Of a stretch of DNA of 64,000 nucleotides, positions 8,104 to 17,329 are shown piece after piece. Within the stretch, counting starts at the first letter, position 1. Each line of letters starts with the position of its first letter. A program made the translations under genes and the position numbers. Source of the stretch: WQUF01 sp031549885 (lineage in GTDB: Bacteria; Bacillota; Clostridia; Clostridiales; Clostridiaceae); contig JAVBPD010000071.1 in assembly GCA_031549885.1 (NCBI GenBank), positions 21,972-85,971 on the forward strand, in the 5' to 3' direction. Below the pieces are notes generated by a model. It was not told the DNA's origin. It did not search any database and saw nothing but the letters and a program-made list of their open reading frames with translations.

Positions 8104-8825
8104 AAAATCCTCCTTAATGCATTCTATGTTAAGGGTAAAATTGCAATAAATTATAATACACTATAAAATAAAAAATTTAATTAATAATATATTATAAAAA
8201 TAGTATTTTTTTTAAATTATTATATATTAAAAATATCATATCATACAATTATAATTAATGCATAGTGGTTACCATTTGTAATAAGTTACAAAATTATCAG
8301 ACCTATGATTTTGACTTTATATCATTACTGAGATAATATTTAATTGAATGATGAAAAAATTAATTTTTCATCTAATAATTTTAAAATTATATTTTGTAGA
8401 AAATAGGTGAAATCGTTTATAAAGCGCTTATAATCAGTACAATACGCAAAAAAGAATTAATCCCATCTTTTAATATTTATCGATTGTACATTTTTACAAT
8501 GAATAATCGTTCTTTTATTTAAGAATCCAATCTATGTTATTAAAAATGTAAAGTCTACTATATGTAAAAAAATCTAAAATTCATATCTTTGTTTTTTAAA
8601 TTAGAATATATCTTTGTTTAAAATTACAAATATTATTTTTAGTTTTATTTATTTTTGTGCAATTTTCCAAAAATAAATATTTTTTATATAACTAATAATA
8701 AATTCAAATATAAATTAACTGAAAACGTTATAGAATTTGATTTTAATTTTATATATAATATTTTTTAAGACACTATAAAAATTAAAATAAGATAATTTTA
8801 ATAAAGTGAGGTGAAAATTGCAAAT
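8104..8825. other. AT-rich divergent intergenic region (~0.7 kb)
   Basis: No gene is supported here. The spacer separates the methyltransferase operon from the xanthine dehydrogenase/transport operon and probably holds the PucR-type operators. It contains a strong plus-strand promoter (8311-8339), an immediately following hairpin (8350-8372, GATGAAAAA/TTTTTCATC), and a possible minus-strand -10 TATAAT at 8155-8150 without a good -35. If transcription starts from 8311-8339 the leader before the xdh gene is ~480 bases. I looked for the conserved purine-riboswitch core and did not recognise it. Confidence 0.7.
8311..8339 (+). promoter_or_regulatory. Predicted sigma-A promoter for the xdh/ABC operon
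   Basis: TTGACT (8311-8316), a 17-base spacer and TATAAT-like TAATAT (8334-8339) make a near-consensus housekeeping promoter reading toward the xanthine dehydrogenase genes. The start would be near 8346, directly before a hairpin, leaving an unusually long leader. Confidence 0.6.
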
Positions 8826-11093
8826 TTGAAAGATAAATATATTGGTAAAAGCATACCTCGTGTAGATGGCGTTGGAAAGGTCACTGGAGAAGCTAAATAT
8901 GTTGGTGATTTATATCTGCCAGGAATGTTATATGGTAAAATATTTCACTCTACAATTGCTCATGGCATCATTGAAAAAATAAATACTGATAAAGCCAAAG
9001 CGCTAAAAGGAGTCGCAGCTGTCTTAACATATGAAGATGTGCCTAATATAAAATTTACAACTTGCGGTCATCCTCTTCCCAATGATACTCCTCTAGACTC
9101 TCTTATACTAGGTAAAAAGATTAGATATTATGGAGAACCAATTGCTCTTGTTGCTGCAGAAAGCTTAGAAATAGCTGAAGAAGCCTTAAAACTAATAGAA
9201 GTTACTTATAACATACTCCCTGCATATTTCACAATAGATGAAGCATCTGACCTTAATGCTATTGAAATACATGAGAATACAAAAAACATAGCCGATTCAT
9301 CGAGCTATATCATAGGCAATCCTGACAAAGCCTTTGCTGAAGCTGATTATGTTTTTGAAGATGAAATAAATTTGCCAATTGTTGCTCATTCTCCTATTGA
9401 AAATTTTGTTTCTTTAGCATATTTAGATGATTTAGGAGATTTAGTTATACACAGCTGCAATCAGTCACCAAACATACTTAGACGTATTCTTGCATTTGCA
9501 CTGAATATGCCAATTAGTAAAGTGAGAATAATAAAGACGTTAATAGGTGGTGGGTTTGGTGGAAAACAAGAACCTGTACATGAACAGCTTAACGCAGTTT
9601 TAACACTTGCCACAAGAAAACCTGTGAAACTAGAATATACCAGAGAAGAAACCATTTCAATCACTAGAACAAGGCATTCCATGATTTTTAAAATAAAAAC
9701 TGGTCTCACAAAAGATGGCCGTTTTATTGCAAGAGAATTAAATGTTAAATCCAATACTGGAGCATATAGTGGTCATGGACATAGCGTATGTGGTAATATA
9801 TCTGGGCAATTTGCGGACTTCTACCCTTCAAAAAATATGCGATTCTCTGCAACTACGTACTATACAAACATTTTAACAGCAAGCGCAATGCGTGGTTATG
9901 GAATCCCTCAGCTTTGTTTTGCAACAGAAAGCCATATTGATAACATCGCTTATAAGATGAACATGGACCCTCTTGAATTAAGACGGATAAATTTTTTCCC
10001 AAAAGATTATAAAAATGAAAAACTCATCATCAGATCCTATGCATTACCTGAAATTTTAGAGACTGGGAGAATAAAAACCCATTGGGATGAAAAAAGAAAA
10101 TCCTATAAAAATCAAAGCTCTACTGTTAAAAAAGGCATTGGTGTTGCTTTCTTTAGCTATAAACAAAACACTTATAATCATGGCGTTGAACTTGCAAGCG
10201 CAAGGGTAACTGTTAATGAAGATGGCACTGTTTACCTTGGTATTGGAGCTTGTGAAATAGGTCAAGGTTCTGATACTGTGCTATCTCAAATTGCAGCATC
10301 GACTTTAGGAGTAAGCATTGAAAATATAAAGATTCCTCCCATCGATACAGCCTATTCTCCTTTTGATTTAGGAGCTTATGCTTCAAGGCAAACTACACTT
10401 GCAGGAATTGCCGTAAAAAAAGCATCTCTTTTTTGTAAACAAGACTTGATACAACTTGCTTCAAAGATGCTTTTAAGAGATTCATCAAGGCTTGATATAG
10501 AAGATGACTTTATCTTTGATACCCTTTCAGGTGAAAAGCTCATTGGCGTAAAAGATGTTGCAGAAAAAACATACTACAACATGGATAATCCTCGAACTAT
10601 TGTACATGAAGCTACAGCAAATCCTGATGTCAATGCTCAATCTACAGGTGCTACATTTGCTGAAGTTGCTGTAGATACTAAAACTGGCAGAGTAGAAGTT
10701 ATTAATCTTGTTGCAATTATGGATTCAGGCAAGATAATAAATCCTGTACTAGCAGAGGGTCAGGTTTTAGGAGGGCATGTTATGTCATTTGGCTATGGGC
10801 TTATGGAGCAAATTTTAATCGATCCTAAAACTGGCAAGGTTTTAAATGACAACCTTCTTGATTATAAAATACCTACAATGGCAGATACTCCTCCCACTGA
10901 AGTTATATTTATTGAAACTGATGAACCTTCAAGCCCGTATGGAAATAAAAGCTTAGGAGAGCCAGCTAATATACCTCCTGCTGCTGCAATAAGAAATGCA
11001 ATTTTTAATGCTTTAAATATAAAGCCAAATGAAAAGTTAAATCAGCTTCCCTTAACACCCCAAAGAATTCTGCAAGCAATTAAGGAGGTTTAA
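8826..11093 (+). CDS. Xanthine dehydrogenase-type molybdopterin subunit
   Basis: The ~755-residue molybdenum-cofactor-binding subunit of the xanthine oxidase family. It shows the IGKSxxRVDGxxKVTGEAKY opening, the cofactor-binding segment GGGFGGKQE, and a C-terminal SLGEPANIPPAAAI segment containing the expected catalytic Glu (GEP). I favour TTG 8826 because GAGGTGA (8808-8814) is 11 bases upstream, the same spacing as in the flavodiiron gene at 51659; the GTG at 8811 is part of that ribosome site. It is followed by FAD and 2Fe-2S subunits, so the enzyme is the separate three-chain form seen in many anaerobes. It would hydroxylate a purine or related heteroaromatic ring. Paralogues act on nicotinate or CO, so the exact substrate is inferred. 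Confidence 0.9.
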   Translation: MKDKYIGKSIPRVDGVGKVTGEAKYVGDLYLPGMLYGKIFHSTIAHGIIEKINTDKAKALKGVAAVLTYEDVPNIKFTTCGHPLPNDTPLDSLILGKKIRYYGEPIALVAAESLEIAEEALKLIEVTYNILPAYFTIDEASDLNAIEIHENTKNIADSSSYIIGNPDKAFAEADYVFEDEINLPIVAHSPIENFVSLAYLDDLGDLVIHSCNQSPNILRRILAFALNMPISKVRIIKTLIGGGFGGKQEPVHEQLNAVLTLATRKPVKLEYTREETISITRTRHSMIFKIKTGLTKDGRFIARELNVKSNTGAYSGHGHSVCGNISGQFADFYPSKNMRFSATTYYTNILTASAMRGYGIPQLCFATESHIDNIAYKMNMDPLELRRINFFPKDYKNEKLIIRSYALPEILETGRIKTHWDEKRKSYKNQSSTVKKGIGVAFFSYKQNTYNHGVELASARVTVNEDGTVYLGIGACEIGQGSDTVLSQIAASTLGVSIENIKIPPIDTAYSPFDLGAYASRQTTLAGIAVKKASLFCKQDLIQLASKMLLRDSSRLDIEDDFIFDTLSGEKLIGVKDVAEKTYYNMDNPRTIVHEATANPDVNAQSTGATFAEVAVDTKTGRVEVINLVAIMDSGKIINPVLAEGQVLGGHVMSFGYGLMEQILIDPKTGKVLNDNLLDYKIPTMADTPPTEVIFIETDEPSSPYGNKSLGEPANIPPAAAIRNAIFNALNIKPNEKLNQLPLTPQRILQAIKEV

Positions 11094-11094
11094 A

Positions 11095-11973
11095 ATGTTT
11101 AGAATAGATGAAATATTAAAGCCGTCTTCACTATCAGAAGCTTTAAACATGCTTTCAAATGATAAAAAAACAAAAATAATTGCTGGTGGAACTGATCTTC
11201 TTATAAAAATGCGCCATAATAACCTCATTATTTCTAGACTTTTAAGCCTCCAAAACATTGAAGAGCTTAAAAGCATTGGGTGGGAAGATGGTAAATTTTT
11301 TATTGGAAGTTCTGTAACCTTTTCTAATTTAGCTGAAAATGAAGATGTTAAAGAAGGCTTTTTAATACTAAAACAAGCAGCTCTTTCCATGGGTGGTCCA
11401 CAGGTTAGAAATGCTGCAACCATTGGAGGAAATATTTGCAACGGTACTACTTCTGCTGATTCTGCTCCTGCACTTTTTGCTCTTGATGCACAGCTCTTAT
11501 TAAAAAGCAAAGATAATTTTAGAATTGTAAATATTATGGATTTTTATAAGGGTCCTGGACTTGTGGACATAAGCGATACAGAAATTCTCACTAAGTTTAT
11601 TTTAAATCCACCTAAAGGCAAATGGGGCGGCTGGTATGAAAAATTCTCTACTAGAAAGGCAATGGATATTTCTATGCTAGGTTGTGCAGTTGTGCTCTCA
11701 GTTTCAGAGAATACCATAACAGATGCCCGCATAGCTTTAGGAGTTGCAGCGCCTACTCCCATAAGATGTAAACAAGCTGAAGATATAGCAACAGGTAAGG
11801 GTTTAAGCGAAGATAAATTAAACAAAATAAGTCACGCGGCACTTTTACAATCTGCTCCTCGCACATCTTGGCGTGCTTCTAAGGAGTTTAGATCAGATAT
11901 TATCATTGAGCTAGTAAAAAGATGCGTAGAGAATGCCTATAAGAAAGCAGGTGGTGTTTATGATCAGGCTTAA
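11095..11973 (+). CDS. Xanthine dehydrogenase-type FAD subunit
   Basis: A 292-residue FAD-binding subunit of the molybdopterin hydroxylase family. The flavin-binding motifs are AGGTDLL (about residues 31-38) and the GGPQVRNAATIGGN segment (about 99-112), followed by the CO-dehydrogenase-flavoprotein C-terminal domain. It starts one base after the stop of the molybdenum subunit, with AAGGAGG inside that gene's end. It passes electrons between the 2Fe-2S subunit and NAD(P) or ferredoxin. The next gene starts inside its 3' end, implying translational coupling of the three subunits. Confidence 0.92.
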   Translation: MFRIDEILKPSSLSEALNMLSNDKKTKIIAGGTDLLIKMRHNNLIISRLLSLQNIEELKSIGWEDGKFFIGSSVTFSNLAENEDVKEGFLILKQAALSMGGPQVRNAATIGGNICNGTTSADSAPALFALDAQLLLKSKDNFRIVNIMDFYKGPGLVDISDTEILTKFILNPPKGKWGGWYEKFSTRKAMDISMLGCAVVLSVSENTITDARIALGVAAPTPIRCKQAEDIATGKGLSEDKLNKISHAALLQSAPRTSWRASKEFRSDIIIELVKRCVENAYKKAGGVYDQA

Positions 11974-12421
11974 TTGTACTTTAAATTTTAAACCACTTTC
12001 CATAGATATAGAGCCAGGAGAAACACTTTTAGAAATGCTCCGAGAAAGGCTCTACCTTACTGGTACAAAAAAAGGCTGTGAAGTTGGAGAATGCGGAGCT
12101 TGTACAGTATTAATTGATGATGTTCCTTATGATTCTTGTATTTATCTTGCTACACTTGCAGAAGGTAAAAATATTACAACAATAGAAGGTTTAGCAACTG
12201 ATGGCAAACTTTCATCATTGCAAGAAGCTTTTCTTACTGAAGGAGCAGTTCAATGCGGATACTGTTCTCCAGGGGTTATTTTAACAGCTCATGCCCTTTT
12301 ATTAAAGAATAAAAAACCTAATATAGAAGAAATAAAGCGAGAGCTTTCTGGAAATATGTGTCGATGTGGCGCATACACAAATATTATACGTGCAATACAA
12401 AAGGTTGCAGAATCCAAATAA
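11960..12421 (+). CDS. Xanthine dehydrogenase-type 2Fe-2S subunit
   Basis: A 153-residue iron-sulfur subunit with two [2Fe-2S] clusters. The plant-ferredoxin-like N-terminal cluster uses Cys40, Cys45, Cys48 and Cys60; the helical C-terminal cluster uses Cys99, Cys102, Cys134 and Cys136 (QCGYC and CRCG). ATG 11960 is preceded by AGGTGGTG and overlaps the FAD-subunit gene by 14 bases. An earlier in-frame codon at 11933 would add nine residues without a ribosome site. It relays electrons from the molybdenum site to FAD. Confidence 0.93.
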   Translation: MIRLNCTLNFKPLSIDIEPGETLLEMLRERLYLTGTKKGCEVGECGACTVLIDDVPYDSCIYLATLAEGKNITTIEGLATDGKLSSLQEAFLTEGAVQCGYCSPGVILTAHALLLKNKKPNIEEIKRELSGNMCRCGAYTNIIRAIQKVAESK

Positions 12422-12438
12422 TTTAACGGAAAGAAGTG

Positions 12439-13965
12439 ATGACGCTGGAGCCGATTTTAGAAATGAGAGGCATTACAAAACGATTCCCTGGAGTAATTGC
12501 AAATGAAAATGTAAATATGGTTGTTTACCCTGGGGAAATACATGCACTTTTAGGGGAAAACGGAGCTGGTAAAAGCACCCTTATGAGCGTTTTAACTGGG
12601 CTCTATCATCCTGATGAAGGTGAAATTATCTACAAGGGAAAGAAGGTTTCTTTTAAATCACCTAAAGATGCCGTGGAATTAGGCATTGGAATGGTGTATC
12701 AACACTTCCGTTTAGTTGATTCTCATACAGTAACAGAAAATATACTCTTAGGTCAATTAAAAAATCGTTTTTTTCTTAATATTAATGAGCTTCATAAAAA
12801 AGTTGAAAATTTTTCAAAGCAATATGGATTAGAGGTTCAAGCAAGTGCTAAAATTTGGCAGCTATCTGTAGGAGAACAACAAAGAGTGGAAATTGTTAAG
12901 CTTTTATACCGTGGAACAGAAGTTTTAATTTTAGATGAACCAACTGCAGTCCTAACCCCTCAAGAGGTTAAAGAGCTATTTAAAAATATAAGGACCATGG
13001 CTTCAAATGGAAAAGCTGTCATAATAATAACTCATAAGCTTTATGAAGTTATGGAAGTGGCTGACTGGATCACCGTACTAAGAAACGGAAAAGCTGTAGG
13101 AAACCTGAAAAAAACTGAAACAAATAGAGATGAACTGACTTATTTAATGGTGGGAAGAGAAATATTAAATAAAAGAATTTTAGTTAAATCTAATTTCACT
13201 AAAGATGTTTTAAAACTTGATAAGCTAGTCGTTAAAAATGATAAGGGCCTTAATGCTTTAAATTCTTTTTCTCTTACTGTAAATGGCGGCGAAATCTTAG
13301 GTATTGCAGGAGTCGCTGGAAATGGTCAAAAAGAACTTAGTGAAGTTATTTCAGGTCTTAGAGATGTGGATTCTGGCAGTATAACTTTACTTGGAAAAGA
13401 TATAACCAACGCTTCACCTAGAACAATTATTAAAGATGGTTTATCTTTAATACCAGAAAATCGCATGGAAATGGGACTTGTTGGTGATATGAATATAACT
13501 GAAAACATGATGCTTAAAAAATTTCAAGATCATGAATATAACCATATTGGTTTTTTAAATTATAAAAAAGCAGAAGGCTGGGCTCTAGAGTTAATTAAGG
13601 ATTTTGACATTAAGACAACTGGCCTTAACTATCCAATAAAATCAATGTCTGGTGGAAATCAGCAAAAATTGCTTTTAAGCAGGGAAATATCCCAAGAACC
13701 ACTTCTTATCATTGCTTCTTACCCTTCTAGGGGCCTTGACATTGGAGCCACTGAAACAGTTCAAAAATTGCTTTTAGAGCAGCGCAAAAAGGGTGTAGCT
13801 ATTATACTTATTTCTGAAGATCTTGAAGAGATATTTAAGCTTTCTGACCGAGTTGCTGTACTTTATGCAGGTAAGCTCATGGGCATTGTACCAGGAGATG
13901 AAGTCACATTTGAGGGCATTGGAAAAATGATGCTTGGAGTATCTCAAGAAGAGGTGGTAATATGA
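12439..13965 (+). CDS. BMP-type nucleoside ABC transporter, ATP-binding protein
   Basis: A 508-residue ATPase with two tandem ABC domains, as in RbsA and the nucleoside importer ATPases (NupO/YufO type). The first domain has Walker A GENGAGKST, signature LSVGEQQ and Walker B VLILDEPT. The second domain is degenerate, with GVAGNGQKE in place of Walker A and signature MSGGNQQK. ATG 12439 follows GGAAAG by 5 bases. It lies 17 bases after the xdh iron-sulfur gene and its stop overlaps the permease start, so it is part of the same operon. With the two permeases and lipoprotein it forms a full importer. Purine nucleosides are the usual substrates of this family; a modified purine is inferred from context. 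Confidence 0.92.
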   Translation: MTLEPILEMRGITKRFPGVIANENVNMVVYPGEIHALLGENGAGKSTLMSVLTGLYHPDEGEIIYKGKKVSFKSPKDAVELGIGMVYQHFRLVDSHTVTENILLGQLKNRFFLNINELHKKVENFSKQYGLEVQASAKIWQLSVGEQQRVEIVKLLYRGTEVLILDEPTAVLTPQEVKELFKNIRTMASNGKAVIIITHKLYEVMEVADWITVLRNGKAVGNLKKTETNRDELTYLMVGREILNKRILVKSNFTKDVLKLDKLVVKNDKGLNALNSFSLTVNGGEILGIAGVAGNGQKELSEVISGLRDVDSGSITLLGKDITNASPRTIIKDGLSLIPENRMEMGLVGDMNITENMMLKKFQDHEYNHIGFLNYKKAEGWALELIKDFDIKTTGLNYPIKSMSGGNQQKLLLSREISQEPLLIIASYPSRGLDIGATETVQKLLLEQRKKGVAIILISEDLEEIFKLSDRVAVLYAGKLMGIVPGDEVTFEGIGKMMLGVSQEEVVI

Positions 13966-15044
13966 ATAAGCTGTTTAAAGTAACTAAAAGAAAAGACATA
14001 CCTAAGATTTATTCCATAGTTGTTCCTACTCTTTCAATTTTAGCTGCCCTTATCTCAGGTGCATTTTTCATGCTTTTTATGGGTTTTAATCCTATAGTAA
14101 TCTATAAGGCAATGTTTACTGGATCTTTTGGATCCTTCTATGGATTTATGGAAACATTAGTCAAAGCAACGCCTCTTATGCTGTCAGGTTTAGGAGTTGC
14201 TATAGCTTTTAGAATGCAGCTATTTAACATTGGTGCACAGGGTCAAATTTACATGGGCGCTTTTGCTGCAAGCGGAGTGGCTTTATTTTGCAATTTTATA
14301 CCAGATCCATTAGTGCTTCCTGCAATGTTTTTAGCTGGTTTTATAGTTGGAGGTTTATGGGGACTTTTACCTGCAATACCTCGTGTTTTTATGAATGTAA
14401 GTGAAACCATAACTACTTTGATGTTAAACTATGTAGCAATACTCTGGGTTGATTTTCTTGTATATGGATCATGGAAAGACCCTAAAGGTTTTAATTTTCC
14501 TCTTACTGCAATGTTTAAATCATCTGCAACATTACCTGTATTTGTTGGCACCAGAGTTCATATGGGTCTCATTGTAGCCTTAATTGCAATGGTCATTTTA
14601 TATATAGTATTCAAGAAGACTTCATGGGGTTATCAAATTTCTGTAATCGGTAACAGCAAAAGAGCAGCTGAATATTCTGGTATGAATATAAAAACCAATA
14701 TTTTACTTGTAATGTTTGTATCTGGCGGTCTCTCAGGTCTTGCAGGAATGTGCGAAGTATCAGGGGTTATAGGGCGTTTACAGCATACAATAATACCTGA
14801 TATAGGATATACAGCGATTATTGTTGCATATTTAAGCAAGTTTAACCCCATTTCAGTAGTTATAGTATCAATTTTGTTTGGTGGTATGCTTACTGGTGGC
14901 AGTGCCATCCAAGTATTAGGCCTTACCTCACAAGTTGTTAATATACTTCAAGGTTCTATTCTCTTCTTTGTGTTAGGAGGAGAAATCCTAACTCGTTATC
15001 AAATCTCTTTTAAAAAAGAAAAGAAAAAGGAGGTAAGCATATAG
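13962..15044 (+). CDS. BMP-type nucleoside ABC transporter, permease 1
   Basis: A 360-residue integral membrane permease of the BPD_transp_2 family (YufP/NupP type) with about ten hydrophobic segments and the conserved cytoplasmic-loop sequence VIGNSKRAAEYSGMN near residue 230. Its ATG overlaps the ATPase stop by 4 bases (ATGA), a classic coupling arrangement. It pairs with the next permease to form a heterodimeric channel. The positively charged C-terminus (FKKEKKKE) fits a cytoplasmic tail. Confidence 0.92.
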   Translation: MNKLFKVTKRKDIPKIYSIVVPTLSILAALISGAFFMLFMGFNPIVIYKAMFTGSFGSFYGFMETLVKATPLMLSGLGVAIAFRMQLFNIGAQGQIYMGAFAASGVALFCNFIPDPLVLPAMFLAGFIVGGLWGLLPAIPRVFMNVSETITTLMLNYVAILWVDFLVYGSWKDPKGFNFPLTAMFKSSATLPVFVGTRVHMGLIVALIAMVILYIVFKKTSWGYQISVIGNSKRAAEYSGMNIKTNILLVMFVSGGLSGLAGMCEVSGVIGRLQHTIIPDIGYTAIIVAYLSKFNPISVVIVSILFGGMLTGGSAIQVLGLTSQVVNILQGSILFFVLGGEILTRYQISFKKEKKKEVSI

Positions 15045-15045
15045 T

Positions 15046-15969
15046 ATGACTTGGGACTTAATGATGGCTATTTTAGCGGCAACCATTGTTTCTGCTACAC
15101 CCATTTTCTATGCAGCAGTTGGAGAAATTTTTTCTGAGCGAGCAGGAGTATTAAATTTAGGTGTTGAGGGTGTTATGCTTGTAGGAGCTGTCTCTGGATT
15201 TATGTTCAGCCTCTATACTAAATCCCTTTTTATTGGACTTTTGGGCGCACTAATTTCTGGTATTTTAATGGGATTGCTCTTTGCCCTTCTCACCGTTACT
15301 ATAAGGGCAAACCAAGTGGTGTGTGGACTTGCAATGACAATTTTTGGTACAGGGCTTAGTGGTTTCATTGGCAAACCAATCGTAGGCACAGCTTCTCCTC
15401 TTGCTGTCCCAAAAATTGCAATACCATTTTTAAGCAGTATACCCGTTATAGGACCTATATTCTTTAAACAAGATATTTTTGTTTATGCAATGTATATTTT
15501 AGTACCTTTATCTTGTATATACATTTACAATACTACAGCAGGTCTTAACTTAAGATCTGTAGGGGAAAATCCTGGTTCAGTAGATGCTGCAGGTCTTAAT
15601 GTATCATTTATAAGGTATGTTTATGTTTGTGTTGGCAGCATGCTTTGCGCTGTAGGAGGAGCTTATCTCTCCTTAATATATTCACCATCATGGCTTGAAA
15701 ATATGACAGCAGGCCGAGGATGGATTGCTGTAGCACTTGTTATTTTTGCAAGATGGGATCCTGCGAAAGCCTTGCTTGGTGCATTAATCTTTGGTGGCGT
15801 TGATGTATTAGGTTTGAGGATGCAAGCCATTGGAGTAAAAGTACCTTCTTATTTCCTTAGGATGCTTCCATATTTGTTTACCATAGCTGTACTAATGCTA
15901 TCCACAAGAAATATGCGAAATGCTTCCCCAGCAAGCCTTGGTAAAGTTTATGATAGAGAAGAACGCTAG
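15046..15969 (+). CDS. BMP-type nucleoside ABC transporter, permease 2
   Basis: A 307-residue second permease (YufQ/NupQ type) with eight or more hydrophobic segments, the family LNLGVEGVMLVGA segment near residue 37, and a loop LRSVGENPGSVDAAGLN matching the equivalent loop of permease 1. It starts one base after permease 1, with AAGGAGG in that gene's end. Together with the preceding permease and ATPase it makes the membrane part of the importer. Confidence 0.92.
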   Translation: MTWDLMMAILAATIVSATPIFYAAVGEIFSERAGVLNLGVEGVMLVGAVSGFMFSLYTKSLFIGLLGALISGILMGLLFALLTVTIRANQVVCGLAMTIFGTGLSGFIGKPIVGTASPLAVPKIAIPFLSSIPVIGPIFFKQDIFVYAMYILVPLSCIYIYNTTAGLNLRSVGENPGSVDAAGLNVSFIRYVYVCVGSMLCAVGGAYLSLIYSPSWLENMTAGRGWIAVALVIFARWDPAKALLGALIFGGVDVLGLRMQAIGVKVPSYFLRMLPYLFTIAVLMLSTRNMRNASPASLGKVYDREER

Positions 15970-16025
15970 TATTTATAAAATTAATTAATATAAAAGTATA
16001 TTAAAAATTTAGGAGGGAAAACTAA

Positions 16026-17195
16026 ATGAAAAAAAACAAAATATTTAAATTTTGGATGCCTCTTCTTATGACTGTACTTATGTTTAGTTCTTGTCAACAG
16101 AATGAAATTGGGTCATCTGAAACCTCTAATACTACAAAAGATGCATCAACATCTTCTACCTCTAATGAAACTCAAGCTCAAGCAACTGATGGAAAAATTA
16201 AAGTTGGATTTGTTTATCTTTCTACAGCTGGTGATGGTGGCTGGTCTTATGCTCATGACCAAGGAAGAAAGTATCTTGTTGAAAAATTGCCAAATGTTGA
16301 AGCTATAATAGTGGATAGTGTTCCTGAAGGCAGTGGAGATGTTGACCGTGTAATGGAACAAATGATTCAGCAAGGTGCAAAAGTCATCTTTGCAACTTCC
16401 TTTGGTTATATGGATTCAGTTATCAATGTAGCTGCAAAGCATCCTGATGTATATTTTCTACACTGCACAGGGTTTAAACAAGCTGCAAATGTTACAACTT
16501 ATGATATCAGGGAAATTGAAGGCGTTTATATGACTGGGGTTGCTGCTGGTCTTGCATCTAAAAATGGTAAAATCGGTTATGTAGCTGCACAACCAATTCC
16601 ATCAGTAGTTAGAGCAGTTGACAGCTTTGCTCTTGGTGTAAAATCTGTTAATCCTGATGCAAAAATTCAATTAGTTTGGACCAGCACTTGGTATGATCCA
16701 GCAAAAGAAAAAGAAGCTGCTCTTGGTTTATTAGATACGGGTGTGGATGTAATTGCTCAATATCAAGATACTCCTGCTGTACAACAGGCCGCACAAGACA
16801 AAGGAGCCCTTTCTATCGGATTCCATAGCGATATGCGTAATTTTGCTCCAAAGGCAAATATAACTTCATTTTTGTGGAACTGGGGACCTTTTTATACACA
16901 AGAAGTTCAAAAATACTTAGATGGCACTTGGAAGAGTTATGATTCTTGGATTGGTCTTAAAGAAGGTGCCTGTGATATTGTACCTTTAAATGCTGATCTA
17001 GTTAGCGAAGATCTTATCAAACAGGTAAATGACTTAAAGCCTAAACTCATAAATGGCGAAATAAATGTATGGGCTGGACCAATTAAGGATAATACTGGCA
17101 AAGAAATAGTTCCTTCAGGTTCAGTATACTCAGATGGTGATTTAAGATCAATTAACTGGTTAGTAGATAATATAGAGGGTAGCCTGCCTCAATAA
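16026..17195 (+). CDS. BMP-family substrate-binding lipoprotein
   Basis: A 389-residue exported lipoprotein with a signal peptide (residues 1-22), a lipobox ending at Cys23 (MFSSC), a Ser/Thr-rich linker to about residue 50, and a BMP/Med periplasmic-binding domain (KVGFVYLSTAGDGGW onward). Related proteins such as PnrA/BmpA bind purine nucleosides. AGGAGG lies just upstream of ATG 16026. It is the last gene of the xdh/ABC operon and is followed by a hairpin terminator. It would capture the substrate outside the membrane. Because the neighbours suggest methylated or oxidised purines, its binding specificity would be the most direct test of the pathway. Confidence 0.93.
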   Translation: MKKNKIFKFWMPLLMTVLMFSSCQQNEIGSSETSNTTKDASTSSTSNETQAQATDGKIKVGFVYLSTAGDGGWSYAHDQGRKYLVEKLPNVEAIIVDSVPEGSGDVDRVMEQMIQQGAKVIFATSFGYMDSVINVAAKHPDVYFLHCTGFKQAANVTTYDIREIEGVYMTGVAAGLASKNGKIGYVAAQPIPSVVRAVDSFALGVKSVNPDAKIQLVWTSTWYDPAKEKEAALGLLDTGVDVIAQYQDTPAVQQAAQDKGALSIGFHSDMRNFAPKANITSFLWNWGPFYTQEVQKYLDGTWKSYDSWIGLKEGACDIVPLNADLVSEDLIKQVNDLKPKLINGEINVWAGPIKDNTGKEIVPSGSVYSDGDLRSINWLVDNIEGSLPQ

Positions 17196-17265
17196 AAAAT
17201 TTTATTTTTGCTTTAATTGTCTTTAAAAAGAACTAGGATTTATTTAGTTTTTATTTAAAATTAAT

Positions 17266-17311
17266 GGTCTATACATTGATAAAATTAGCTTTCAATGATA
17301 GACCTTATTTT
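17266..17311 (+). terminator. Terminator of the xdh/ABC operon
   Basis: GGTCTAT-CATTGA pairs with TCAATGATAGACC (17266-17304) with one bulged A, and TTATTTT follows. It closes the plus-strand operon and also separates it from the convergent gene at 17330. Confidence 0.75.
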
Positions 17312-17329
17312 ATAATATTTAAATTTATC

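Noticed and set aside
8340..8825. A guanine/xanthine-type purine riboswitch before xdh
   Set aside because: I could not find the conserved three-way-junction core sequences; only AT-rich DNA and one simple hairpin.
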